From positions 12,550,001 to 12,614,000 of the forward strand of contig JAPMAC010000231.1 of NCBI GenBank assembly GCA_028671895.1: a stretch of 64,000 nt of DNA. The letters run 5' to 3'. The stretch's first letter is position 1, and each line of letters opens with the position of its first letter. Position numbers and translations under genes: made by a program. Positions 34,917-44,467 of the stretch are shown here, piece by piece. This stretch comes from Oenanthe sinensis (lineage: Eukaryota; Streptophyta; Magnoliopsida; Apiales; Apiaceae). A model generated the notes under the pieces. That model saw only the letters and a list, made by a program, of their open reading frames with translations. It made no database searches and was not told the origin of the DNA.

Positions 34917-36566
34917 ATGCAGGGAACTAGGGTAAAGAAAGTAACCCTAATCCTGGACAGTGGATGCTCAGGACATATGACTGGAAAGAAATCCCTGCTT
35001 ACAGACTTTGAGGAAATGGCTGGCCCAGAAGTATCCTTTGGAGATGGCAACAAAGGACAAACACTGGGATATGGCAAGATTGTACTTGGGAATGTCATCA
35101 TTGAACAAGTAGCTCTAGTTGATGGCTTAAGGCACAATTTAATAAGCATAAGTCAACTTGGAGACAAAGGTTACCATACTGGCTTTGACAACAAAGAGTG
35201 TCTTGTGACACACAAAGAAACAGGCATTGTGGTTTTCAAAGGACACAGACATGGTAACATTTATGAAGCCAGCTTGGAGGATTGCATAAACAGTGAAGTC
35301 ACATGTCTATACAGCAAGGCCTCAACTGAAGAAAGCTGGAAATGGCACAAGAAACTGTCACACATCAACTTCAAAACACTCAACAAGTTGGTTAAACATA
35401 ATCTTGTAAGAGGATTACCACAGGTTGATTTTGTACAAGATGGACTTTGTGAAGCATGTCAACTTGGAAAACAAAGGAAATCATCCTTCAAGAGCAAGAC
35501 AATAAATACCATTTCTGAACCCTTTTATTTACTGCATCTTGATTTATTTGGTCCAGTAAATGTTATGTCAATTAACAAAAATAAATATACTCTTGTTATT
35601 GTAGATGATTTTACAAGATTCATATGGGATTTCTTTCTACATTCAAAGGATGAAGCTTCACAACACATAATAGATCATATCACTTTTCTTGAAAGAAAAT
35701 CAAAGAAAACAGTAAGAATTCTGAGGAGTGACAATGGTACTGAATTCAAGAATTCAATCATAGAGAACCGCTGTGCATCAAAGGGAATTACTCAACAATT
35801 TTCTGCGCCAGGAAATCCTCAACAAAATGGAGTTGTGGAAAGAAAGAATAGGACACTCATAGAAGCTTCCAGAACAATGTTGGCAGAGTCTAAGCTGCTA
35901 GTATATTTTTGGGCCGAGGCAGTCAATACAGCATGTTTCACTCAAAACTGCACTCTAATAAACATGCATGAAAAGACTCCCTATGAAATGATAAAGGACA
36001 AGAAGCCAAGTGTGAAACACTTTCACATATTTGGATGCAAGTGTTATGTACTGAAAGAACATCCTGAAAATCTAAGCAAATTCGAAGCCAAGGCAGATGA
36101 ATCAATCTTTCTTGGATATGCATCGAACACAAAAGCATTCAGAGTGTTTAATCTCAGAACCAAAATTGTTATGGAATCTATTCATGTTGCATTTGATGAT
36201 AAAAAGTTTACAGAATTGCAGGATGAGTCAGAGTCTACAACACTGGAATTTGAAAATCTAAAAAGTTCTGAGATAAATGAAGAAGAAGAGGATGAAGACC
36301 CTAGAATAAATCCTGAACTAACACAGGAACCTGCACATTCTGAGGGGGAGCCAGAAAATTCAACTCCAAATAATTCAGAGTCTAACAGGTCAGGGTCTAC
36401 CCAGACAGAGTCTCTCCAGACAGAGTCTAGACAGACAGAGTCTAACTCATCAGGGTCTGGATCAAGCAACTCTAAACTCTTATCAGAGTCAAGCAATTTA
36501 GGGGGAGCCTCTTCATTTGAATTTCACTCAAATACAGAAGATGCAAATGACTTAGGGGGAGTTTAA
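34917..36566 (+). CDS. pol: pol part 1 of element A: protease and integrase
   Basis: 549 codons. The aspartic protease active site is LDSGCSGHMTG (residues about 13-23). The integrase zinc region has WKWHKKLSHINF...CEACQLGKQ (about 140-185). The integrase core shows LDLFGPVNVMS, RSDNGTEF and NGVVERKNRTLIEASRTML, consistent with the D,D,E triad. The C-terminal tail (about 440-549) is Ser/Glu-rich because of repeated CAGAGTCT units. The frame is -1 relative to gag. It ends at TAA 36564-36566, and the same frame resumes directly after the stop. The first codon ATG lies in the TATGCAGGGA junction; whether it is a true start is unknown. Confidence 0.9.
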   Translation: MQGTRVKKVTLILDSGCSGHMTGKKSLLTDFEEMAGPEVSFGDGNKGQTLGYGKIVLGNVIIEQVALVDGLRHNLISISQLGDKGYHTGFDNKECLVTHKETGIVVFKGHRHGNIYEASLEDCINSEVTCLYSKASTEESWKWHKKLSHINFKTLNKLVKHNLVRGLPQVDFVQDGLCEACQLGKQRKSSFKSKTINTISEPFYLLHLDLFGPVNVMSINKNKYTLVIVDDFTRFIWDFFLHSKDEASQHIIDHITFLERKSKKTVRILRSDNGTEFKNSIIENRCASKGITQQFSAPGNPQQNGVVERKNRTLIEASRTMLAESKLLVYFWAEAVNTACFTQNCTLINMHEKTPYEMIKDKKPSVKHFHIFGCKCYVLKEHPENLSKFEAKADESIFLGYASNTKAFRVFNLRTKIVMESIHVAFDDKKFTELQDESESTTLEFENLKSSEINEEEEDEDPRINPELTQEPAHSEGEPENSTPNNSESNRSGSTQTESLQTESRQTESNSSGSGSSNSKLLSESSNLGGASSFEFHSNTEDANDLGGV

Positions 36567-38234
36567 AGTTCAAGAACCAATCTTCCACCTGCTAGAAAAT
36601 GGACAAGGAATCACACTCCTGACTTGATCATTGGTGATCCTGAGAGTGGTGTACAAACAAGAACAACCACTCAAAAAGAATGTCTTTATAGCTGTTTTCT
36701 CTCAAAGAATGAACCCAAGAAAATTGAGGAAGCCTTGCAAGACCCTGATTGGATTATTGCAATGCAAGAAGAATTGAACGAATTTGAGAGAAATAAAGTG
36801 TGGAAACTTGTACCAAGACCTAGAGATAGATCAGTGGTTGGTGCAAAATGGGTGTATAGAAATAAACTTGATGAGAATGGAACTGTAGTAAGAAATAAAG
36901 CAAGGCTAGTTGCAAAAGGATACTCACAGGAGAAATGAATTGACTATGATGAAACTTTTGCACCAGTAGAAAGATTGGAAGCTATTAGAATGTTTCTAGC
37001 CTTTGCAGCTCATTCAAAATTCAAGGTGTATCAGATGGATGTGAAAAGTGCTTTCTTAAATGGAGAATTGGAAGAAGAAGTCTATGTGGAGCAACCACCA
37101 GGATTTGTTGATCCAAAGTTTCCTGATCATGTTTACAGGTTAGACAAGGCACTATATGGATTGAAGCAAGCACCTAGAGCATGGTATGAAACTCTTTCAA
37201 AATTCCTTCTTGAAAATGGATTCACAAGAGGTACCATTGACAAAACTCTCTTTATCAGAAAATATAAAGGTGATATTTTGCTTGTCCAAATTTATGTTGA
37301 TGATATTATATTTGGATCTACTAATGATAATCTCTGTGAAAAGTTTAGTCAACTAATGCAGTCAAATTATGAAATGAGCATGATGGGAGAATTACACTTC
37401 TTTTTGGGGCTTCAAGTCAAACAGAATGATGATGGAATTTTCATCAATCAAACAAAGTATGTAAAAGAATTGTTAAAGAAGTTTGATATGCAAGATTCTG
37501 CATCTGCTAAAACTCCCATGTCAACAGCTACTAAGCTAGACTCTGACCCAAAGGGTAAGAAAGCTGACAACACTAGTTACAGAGGTATGATTGGCTCATT
37601 GTTATATTTAACTGCTAGTAGACCAGATATAATGTTTGCAACTTGTCTGTGTGCCAGATTTCAAGCTGACCCTAGAGAATCACACTTAATAGCTGTGAAA
37701 AGAATTTTTAGATATCTCAAGGGGGCACAAACTCTTGAACTTTGGTATCCTAGAGAGTCAGATTTTTTACTAATTGGCTATTCAGATTCTGACTATGCAG
37801 GATGCAAAGTAGATAGGAAAAGCACAACAGGACAATGCCAGTTTCTTGGCAACAGATTAATTTCTTGGTTTAGCAAGAAACAACAGACTGTATCAACCTC
37901 AACAGCTGAGGCTGAATACATTGCAGCTAGAAGTTGTTGCGCTCAAATCCTGTGGATGAGAAATCAATTACTTGATTATGGACTAACATTCTCAAATATT
38001 CCTATGTATTGTGATAATACTAGTGCTATTAAAATTGCAGAGAATCCAGTCCAACACTCCAGAACAAAGCACATTGATGTCAGGTATCACTTTATTAGAG
38101 AACATGTTGAAAATGGTACTGTGACACTTCACTATGTTCCAACTGACAGACAGATTGCATACATTTTAACAAAACCACTTGATGAGTCTACCTTTCTCAG
38201 ACTGGTAGGTGAATTAGGTATGTTAAATATGTAA
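36567..38234 (+). pseudogene. pol: pol part 2 of element A: reverse transcriptase and RNase H, one internal stop
   Basis: In frame with the upstream protease-integrase. The linker and RT start are at 36624-36938 (LQDPDWIIAMQEELNEFERN, KWVYRNKLDENG). A TGA at 36936-36938 interrupts what is GYSQEEGIDYDETF-like in relatives. From 36975, 419 codons run open: KSAFLNGELEEEVYVEQPPG, KALYGLKQAPRAWY, catalytic YVDDIIFGS (residues 107-110), then RNase H with YSDSDYAGCKVDRKST, STAEAEYIAA and YCDNTSAI, ending ELGMLNM. All catalytic residues I can judge are present. A' lacks the TGA, so that stop is specific to this copy. Confidence 0.9.
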
Positions 38235-38681
38235 GTGATCAAAAATTACAAGAAGCAAGGTATGTACTTTAATTATAGTCCCTGTCTTAACACACTGTGA
38301 TTAATTGTTAGTGCAACATTTTGTTTGGTATTTTACCTTGACAGAGTCTAGACTCTGACGAGTCTGTAGACTCTGAAAGTCAGTAGACTCTGAGAAAATT
38401 ATCGCCTAGACTCTGAAACGGTTAAAATTCGCGCCTGCAGACTCTGATTGCATTTAAAATGTTCAAATGACTTGAAATAGGCGGTAACAGTTATTTTTTG
38501 ACCGGAGACAGGCTGTAGACTCGTGTGTATTGTATGCAACTTGAACAAAATATAATTTTTCATACAATTTACTCACTTGTTTATTGCAATTGATTTCTAA
38601 GGCAAACATATTCACAGAGCTTTTTACGAACCCTAGCTAAATTCTTCAAGCTTCTCCATCACTTTCAACTCAACAACTTTA
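38235..38681 (+). promoter_or_regulatory. pol-ORF2 spacer with CAGAGTCT cluster and leader-like sequence
   Basis: 447 bases without a gene. From 38342 to 38525 there are about eight GAGTCT/AGACTC units, the same motif that fills U3 of the LTR. A TATA-like AAAATATAATTT follows near 38548. From about 38620 to the ATG the sequence (GAACCCTAGCTAAATTCTTC, then CT-rich CAACTCAACAACTTTA) looks like a plant 5' untranslated leader. This arrangement would suit an internal promoter for ORF2. That is inference from composition and position only. Confidence 0.5.
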
Positions 38682-39575
38682 ATGGCTGCCGTTTCTACTG
38701 TCATGAGAGGACCCAAGGCAATTGCGTTCACATTTGGGGATTTCGAGTTCATGACCACAAATCATGTTGCTGCTCTTGGAGATAAGAAAGGGGTAGACGC
38801 TGACTACTACCCTGTGATGGATTTCTTGGAGCAATCCGAGCTACACTACATTCTCAAGGCATCACCAGTCATTCACATGGATGCTGTATCACAAGCATGG
38901 AGCACTGCACAGGTAGTTGATCCTTCTCAGGATCAACCAGGTAAAATAATGTTTACCTTTGGTTCGACTACATTTGATGTCACTGCAGATGTGCTTAATT
39001 CTGTGTTTAAACTGCCTGTTAAGTCTTCTTTTGATGAAATTGTATCTGATGATGACATTAAAAGCATGTTTAAGGCAATAGGTTATTCTGCTATCCTAGA
39101 TAACATGAGCAAGATAACTAGGCCTTACTTAAGGAAAGAATGGTCATTTTTCTTCGATCAAATTACTAAGTGTTTTACTGGTAAATGTAGTGGATTTGAT
39201 GCTATTACTGCTATTACTTATCAAATTGGTCATAGTCTCCTATTTGATAGAATAATCAACATTGGTGATATGTTGCTCACTCAAATGGGAGCAAAATTAA
39301 ATAATGTGCATGAGGGGAGAAAGAAAGTCTACTATCATAGATTTCTTATGATTCTCCTCAATCACTTCATTCCTGACATGTCAACCAAGTTGGCAGATGA
39401 TTGCTGTGTGCAGGCATACAAACAGCAAAAGAGGATATTCTCTGACATTAAGAGAATTGATGACAAAAAGAAGAGTCTACCTGCAATGACATATCCACAG
39501 GTAATGCAGGTAAAACTCTCATCCTACAAACCTTCTATCTACAATGCTTCATTTTTTGGTGGTGAAATGGTGTAG
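38682..39575 (+). pseudogene. element A ORF2, segment 1: N-terminal helical domain
   Basis: 297 codons from ATG 38682 (MAAVSTVMRGPKAIAFTFGD) to TAG 39573-39575. The next segment continues in the same frame, so the TAG appears to be a lesion. The domain contains LRKEWSFFFDQITKCFTG (about residues 150-167) and YYHRFLMILLNHF (about 222-234), which also occur in the ORF2 remnants of element B and at 8395-6539. This defines a conserved N-terminal domain of a third retroelement gene. No signal peptide, membrane helix or catalytic motif is visible. Position after pol matches the env-like gene of Sireviruses, but the sequence gives no support for an envelope role. Function unknown. Confidence 0.8.
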
Positions 39576-40298
39576 GAACAAGTAATGGAGAGTCCCCCTT
39601 CACCTACCCAAGTCACCCAATCCCCTTCAATTATACAATCTTCCAAACCAAAATCCAAAAAGAAACCAACCTCTGGTGTCTCTCAACAGGCACCAGTTGT
39701 AAAGAGGAGAAAATTGATTCAATCTACGCTTATAGATGAGCACAATGATGAGGAGCTCAATCCACTAGAGAAGCAAGTTGTTGAAGGACTTTCTTTGCTA
39801 AAGGAAGGTCATGATACACTTGATTCTAACCTTCAAGCCAAGTCTGTAGACTCTCAAATGGCTACAGACTCTGAAAAACCTAGGGAAGCACCTCAGGATT
39901 CTCACATTGAGTCTCCTGAGAAATCTTTTGCTAAGAAGTACAGAAGGTTAAGGAAGGCTTATTCTGCACACACACACAAGCCTGTTATTATTACTAACCC
40001 TGTTTTGCAGGAAACAGATGCTCCCAAGGCTCCTGCAGAGCCAGACTCTGAAATCAAGAAAACACCTGAACCAGAGTCTAATGTTGAGTCAGAGTCTAGA
40101 CTGCCTTTAGACTCTGATCATGATACATTTTGGGAAGGAATGCCATTGGATGCAGCCTCATGCCTAATTGATGAGATCATTACTCCAAGTGATGAGGCAC
40201 TGCTACTCTTATATCCTTTGGTGGAATCAGTTGGAGATCCAGAGCAATATCAGACTAAATCTCAAGTCTTGGATTTTTTTCAACCTATGAAGCCTTAA
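39576..40298 (+). pseudogene. element A ORF2, segment 2: acidic Pro/Ser-rich linker
   Basis: Same frame as segment 1. It is low-complexity and hydrophilic: PSPTQVTQSPSIIQSSKPKS, a KRRK basic patch, then many DSE, ESE and DSD tripeptides encoded by AGACTCTGA/CAGAGTCT units (39840-40120). It is likely disordered. It ends at TAA 40296-40298 after a run of seven T (40274-40280). The downstream ORF2 reading lies in another frame, so a one-base change in the T-run is the probable cause. Confidence 0.75.
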
Positions 40299-41059
40299 GG
40301 AAGAGAATGGAACAGGAGCTACAAATGTCTGCACAGGATGTGGTCAAAAATCTCTACAGCTACCTATTCAACTCTTCATTCCAAGTGCAAGCAGCTGGGC
40401 TCATAGAATGCAGAACTAATGAAGTTCTCAAAGCACTAGGTGTGCCAGACTCTAAACAGAAAATTACAAAGAAGACTAAAAAGCTTAAGGTCCACAAAAG
40501 GAGAGCATCAGAGTCTGTTGCTGAGTTGGAAACTGAGATTGAGCAACCAGTTTTTAACTATGAAGTAATTTGGGATAATGGAGTTACCTACAGGACAGCC
40601 ATTCAATGGATCTCTCAAATTCAACCTCTGTCAAGACAGGTGGCTGACTATCTTATCCATAATATAGGTACAATTGCCAACAAATACATCTATCCAACCT
40701 ACCAAAGTAGACTGGATCAATTCAAGGGCACTTATTTTCAAAGAGTAAGAAGGGAACTGCAGGACCTCTTCAATCTCACAGATGCCCAGACAATCAATGC
40801 AATCCATCTCAGGGCCTTTCATCACAAGTTGGATGCATTTATTCTTGAAGAACATCAGGAGGTAGCAGGTGGTGCAAGGCAGTTGGAGGATGGGACTAGT
40901 GCACCAGTGGTGACTAGTGATAAAGATGCTCAGTCTGCCTCACCCACACAAGAACCACCTAGTCAGAGGTTGGGTGATAGTGGGGCAAGGGAGTATGCTG
41001 TTGGGCCCTCCTTGACAACTCATCAAAGAACTGATGAGAACCCCAGTGATATGGGATGA
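40299..41059 (+). pseudogene. element A ORF2, segment 3: helical region
   Basis: Open from before 40307 (MEQELQMSAQDVVKNLYSYL) to TGA 41057-41059, 250 codons. It has a predicted-helical, charged character: KKTKKLKVHKRRASESVAEL, NYEVIWDNGVTYRTAIQWIS and a long helix-rich stretch to about 40860, then Ser/Thr-rich sequence. Segment 4 continues in the same frame right after the TGA (QTLMDAHEV). No family recognised. Confidence 0.7.
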
Positions 41060-43594
41060 CAGACTCTGATGGATGCTCATGAAGTGATTTCCCAATCTAT
41101 TCTATCAGAGTCTATCCACCTTGAGGGGGAGTCTCATGCACCAACAGTCAAAGATGGTAACACTCAGACTCTGGCTTCTAATGAAGTCATGCTGAAGCAG
41201 TCAGAGTCTAGAGTAGACCCTGAGACTGGAATACTGGAGCCAACAGACTCTGAAAAGAGAGAAGATGCTAGTAAGGGTTCAGAATCTGTTGATGCTCACC
41301 CCTTGCTGGAAACCCCTAGCCTTCAGACATTTGAAGGGGTTCCCCTCCATCAAGGTGGTTCAGGTATTGGAGCACCATTTTTATCTCTCAACCCCTCTTC
41401 TGTAGGTTTACTGAATGCACCCTCCAAATTGAGTGAAAAAATATATGAGAGGCTGGCACTGGACCAGGCAAAAGGAGAGGTAGATAAGGCTGTAGAGAGC
41501 CTGAATGAGATTGAGAAAGTGGGTGCCCAACCCCACTGTGAGCATGAGAGATTAGGATATCCTGAACCTAGCTTTACTTATTGGGATCAAGATTTTCCAA
41601 AGAGTTGGTCCAATGAGTTGGAGCAGGGGATGAATGACAATTCACTATGTCTGATTGTGCAGATTGGCAAACAGGAGGAGGCTCTTGCTGCTCAGAAATC
41701 ATTTACACAGAGACCCCAACTTCACCTGGTGGATTCTCTTGCAAAGAGAGCAGATAGAGTCATGGAGGCTTTGGTGGATAACCCTGTCATTTTCACTGAG
41801 GCTGCAACATTGAAGTCAGAAGAACCTCTTTTAATAATGCCTATAAGGGCTAGAGTTCCAGAGTCTACAGTCTCTGATCACTCTCAGGAGGAGTCAGGGT
41901 CTATAGTCCCGTTTGCAGTTTCGGAGTGTACACCACCACCAGAGTCTACACCTCCATTCATAAAGCTAAAGCCTGTTGCTGAGGAATGCACTTCTGCAGA
42001 TGATGATCATGTTACTCCTTCTTTTATCTATTTTGATCAGGTGTTTCCTCAGTCTTGGGAGTCTGCACAGCAACGAGGCATCAATGATAAAGATTCTTTT
42101 GAGTGTATTTTGGATATTCATCTTTCTGAGAGACTTAAGGCTTTTCAGAAAAAATATTTTCAACAAGAACATGGTTACTATCCTGGTGAAGAAGATCAAG
42201 TCTTAGATGGAGCTGTTAAAGCTAAGCTACCTGATGTTGCTACTCAATTATCCAGTGTGGTCCAGGACATTTCTCATATTAAAACAAAGCTCACTGGTGT
42301 TGATAATACAACTTCTCTGCTCAATACAAGATTTGACAGAATTCACTCCCTTCAATTATCCAAAGAGGTCGCTTTTAAAGATGCTCTAGCTGCTATCACT
42401 ACCACTCAAGCCTCTCTTCAAACTACAGTTTCTGGTTTGACCACTAAGGTTGATTCAGTTATTGCAGCCCAGGCAAATATCTCCACTGTTCTTGAGCAGA
42501 TTCTTTTGGCTGTCACCAGTAATGATGATGTCAAAAAGGGGGAGAAGGTGAAGCAAGGTGAGTCCTCCAGGAGACATAAGGATGAGGGATGCAAGGATAA
42601 ATCAAGAGGAGTTAAAAGGAGGAGAGATGGGGATGATGGAGATAGTTCTCATGGTTCTAAGGGTCCTGATGGTGTGCAACAAAAGCAATCTGGAGTAGCA
42701 AGAACTCAAACACATCAGTCAGGGACTAGACATGGAAAATCAGAGTCTAAGTCAGACTCTGATAAGCAAAGAAAGAAGTCAGACTCTGATCAAACTCAAG
42801 AACCTTCATACTGGAAGTGCAGTCAATCAAATCTGCAACTTAGAGCTAAGAAGAAGATAGGTCTTGGAGGATTTGAAGAATATGACATTGACAGAACATC
42901 TACTCTAACCAGGGATCCTCAATCCTTGACAGATAGGCAGTTTGAGAAGATCACTCAGAAGCACTTAAATAAAGTGGTGTCTGCTCAAATTGTTTATAAT
43001 GTTTTTAAAACGAAGATACAAGGAGGTCAGGGAGATACAGAAAAAGTGAAGAATGAGATGCTGGTTTACTTCTTAGAAGGTGGAAGTGTAAGATGGATCA
43101 GTCAGTCAAATTTTATCTTTTTCAAACAGGCTGAGGAATTACAGTATATTAGATTCCTACTTCAAATTGCTTATGAAGTTAACAAGAGCAAAGAAGCTGT
43201 CACACACAAATGGTTCAAGGAGATTGATAGGAAGCTGATTTTGCACAGACAGGCAAATCGACAAATGGGCAAATTTTCTTTAAAATATGTTGATACTGAG
43301 GGAAATGATCAAGTCATGCCATTGGAAGAAAAACAGATTAAATTTCAAGAAGGTGTGGGTCATTACTTTGGGTTTCAGCCTATGAGTGGGAAAGTTAGTG
43401 TTCTGATGTTGAAGGACTTAAAAGATCAAGAAAGCAGTGCAAATGATCTTAGAGCAGCTTATTGTCAAATCAAATGCTCAAGTGAAGAAATGAAGAAATT
43501 GAAGAAATTTATTGGTGAGGCTCTGGCAATTGTGGAGGAAAATATGCTGAATTCATTTTTGAAGAATAATCTAGCCTTTGAAAAGATTAAATAA
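41060..43594 (+). CDS. element A ORF2, segment 4: acidic linker, coiled coil and C-terminal domain
   Basis: 841 codons from 41069, open to TAA 43592-43594. Residues 1-370 are acidic and repeat-rich; a motif YWDQDFPKSWSNELEQGMND (about 41578) recurs as YFDQVFPQSWESAQQRGIND (about 42030), an internal duplication. Residues about 380-485 form a coiled coil (LSSVVQDISHIKTKLTGVDN). A basic, Ser/Lys-rich stretch (485-590) follows. The C-terminal domain (about 597-830) includes LTDRQFEKITQKHLNKVVSA and FQEGVGHYFGFQPMSGKVSV. A' keeps the same C-terminus. It is reminiscent of a nucleic-acid- or particle-associated protein, but no function can be assigned. Confidence 0.75.
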   Translation, partial: QTLMDAHEVISQSILSESIHLEGESHAPTVKDGNTQTLASNEVMLKQSESRVDPETGILEPTDSEKREDASKGSESVDAHPLLETPSLQTFEGVPLHQGGSGIGAPFLSLNPSSVGLLNAPSKLSEKIYERLALDQAKGEVDKAVESLNEIEKVGAQPHCEHERLGYPEPSFTYWDQDFPKSWSNELEQGMNDNSLCLIVQIGKQEEALAAQKSFTQRPQLHLVDSLAKRADRVMEALVDNPVIFTEAATLKSEEPLLIMPIRARVPESTVSDHSQEESGSIVPFAVSECTPPPESTPPFIKLKPVAEECTSADDDHVTPSFIYFDQVFPQSWESAQQRGINDKDSFECILDIHLSERLKAFQKKYFQQEHGYYPGEEDQVLDGAVKAKLPDVATQLSSVVQDISHIKTKLTGVDNTTSLLNTRFDRIHSLQLSKEVAFKDALAAITTTQASLQTTVSGLTTKVDSVIAAQANISTVLEQILLAVTSNDDVKKGEKVKQGESSRRHKDEGCKDKSRGVKRRRDGDDGDSSHGSKGPDGVQQKQSGVARTQTHQSGTRHGKSESKSDSDKQRKKSDSDQTQEPSYWKCSQSNLQLRAKKKIGLGGFEEYDIDRTSTLTRDPQSLTDRQFEKITQKHLNKVVSAQIVYNVFKTKIQGGQGDTEKVKNEMLVYFLEGGSVRWISQSNFIFFKQAEELQYIRFLLQIAYEVNKSKEAVTHKWFKEIDRKLILHRQANRQMGKFSLKYVDTEGNDQVMPLEEKQIKFQEGVGHYFGFQPMSGKVSVLMLKDLKDQESSANDLRAAYCQIKCSSEEMKKLKKFIGEALAIVEENMLNSFLKNNLAFEKIK

Positions 43595-43707
43595 AAAGTA
43601 ATTCTTTCTCCTTTATAATTCTTTTATACTGTTCTAGATTAATAGTTTTATTCTTTAGTTTTGACATCATCAAACCTTGATTTATGCTTACATTTTACAA
43701 AGCATAT
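43595..43707 (+). other. 3' untranslated stretch of element A
   Basis: 113 bases between the ORF2 stop and the polypurine tract. T-rich, without features except a block shared with the end of A' (GTTCTAGATT). Confidence 0.6.
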
Positions 43708-43719
43708 ATAGGGGGAGAT
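43708..43719 (+). promoter_or_regulatory. polypurine tract of element A
   Basis: ATAGGGGGAGAT directly precedes the 3' LTR (TGTTAGGG). It is the RNase-H-resistant primer for plus-strand synthesis. Confidence 0.9.
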
Positions 43720-44462
43720 TGTTAGGGATATATTCATTTGATAATGTACAAAATACTAGAACAGGGTCTAGATTAGTTTATCTGTAATAAGTCTTTCTAG
43801 TCTCTGAAATGTATAATCAGAGTCTAGATAGTCAATATTCATGTTATTTGTACTTGGAAGAATTTCTGTAGAAGATGAAACCAGAGTCTGGAAGGTGATC
43901 AGAGTCTATAGACTATCAGAGTCTGTGATCTATCAGAGTCTACATGTGATCAGAGTCTGAAGATCATCAGAGTCTGAAGATTTCAGAGTCTATACAGTTG
44001 AGGATAAATTTGGAAGAAGATCACAGGAATGGAAAGTCTTCGAAGATCAAGATAAATATATTGAAGATATGCTATGGGAAAGAAAGAGAATTCTAGAAGG
44101 AAACTGTCAACTAATAATTAGGAATTCTATTCCTATTGTAATTTATCTTTCTGTTATTAGTTGATAGGCAGCTCTCTATATAAACACTATGTAACATAAT
44201 TGTAAATGTGTGAGTCGAAGCATAATTATCTGAGTGAAATTTTGTGAGAGCATAGAGATAAAGAGAGTTGCTGTGATAAACACAGAGAAGCTGCTAGGGT
44301 TTGTGTACACCCTAGGAGAGTTTTGTATTCACAAATCAATAATACAAAACAGTACTTATTCATATTTTTGTGTTTGAGTTTGTTCTTAATTTGATTTTAA
44401 ATCGGGCAGAAAAGACATACAAGTATTCAACCCCCCCTTCTACTTGTACGACTGGGAAAACA
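43720..44462 (+). repeat. 3' LTR of element A
   Basis: 743 bp, nearly identical to 31833-32577; I noticed about a dozen substitutions plus a 2-base length difference near 44212. It has eight exact GAGTCT units in U3 (the 5' copy has one mutated to GAGTGT). Low divergence between the LTRs indicates a fairly recent insertion. An exact age needs alignment. Confidence 0.93.
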
Positions 44463-44467
44463 AGGTT
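44463..44467. repeat. target-site duplication AGGTT (right of element A)
   Basis: Matches 31828-31832 exactly and marks the re-entry into element C. Confidence 0.93.

Larger units (their letters stand above)
31833..44462 (+). mobile_element. element A: near-complete copia retrotransposon, 12,630 bp, TSD AGGTT
   Basis: The order is LTR (745 bp), tRNA-iMet primer site, gag, protease-integrase, RT-RNase H, spacer, a long extra gene (ORF2), polypurine tract, LTR (743 bp). The LTRs differ at roughly a dozen positions by eye. AGGTT flanks both ends (31828-31832, 44463-44467). It is inserted in the integrase-RT linker of element C, whose reading resumes on the other side. Defects are few: one frameshift in gag, two stops in pol, and two stops plus one shift in ORF2. 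The extra 3' gene and overall size suggest a Sirevirus-like element. The CAGAGTCT octamer is scattered throughout. Confidence 0.93.

Noticed and set aside
33114..36496. Antisense open frames in element A gag and integrase
   Set aside because: They mirror the Ser/Glu- and CAGAGTCT-rich coding strand, with no independent motif.
38682..43594. Classical envelope gene
   Set aside because: The position fits a Sirevirus env-like gene, but no signal peptide, cleavage site or membrane-spanning segment is visible. Kept as ORF2 of unknown function.
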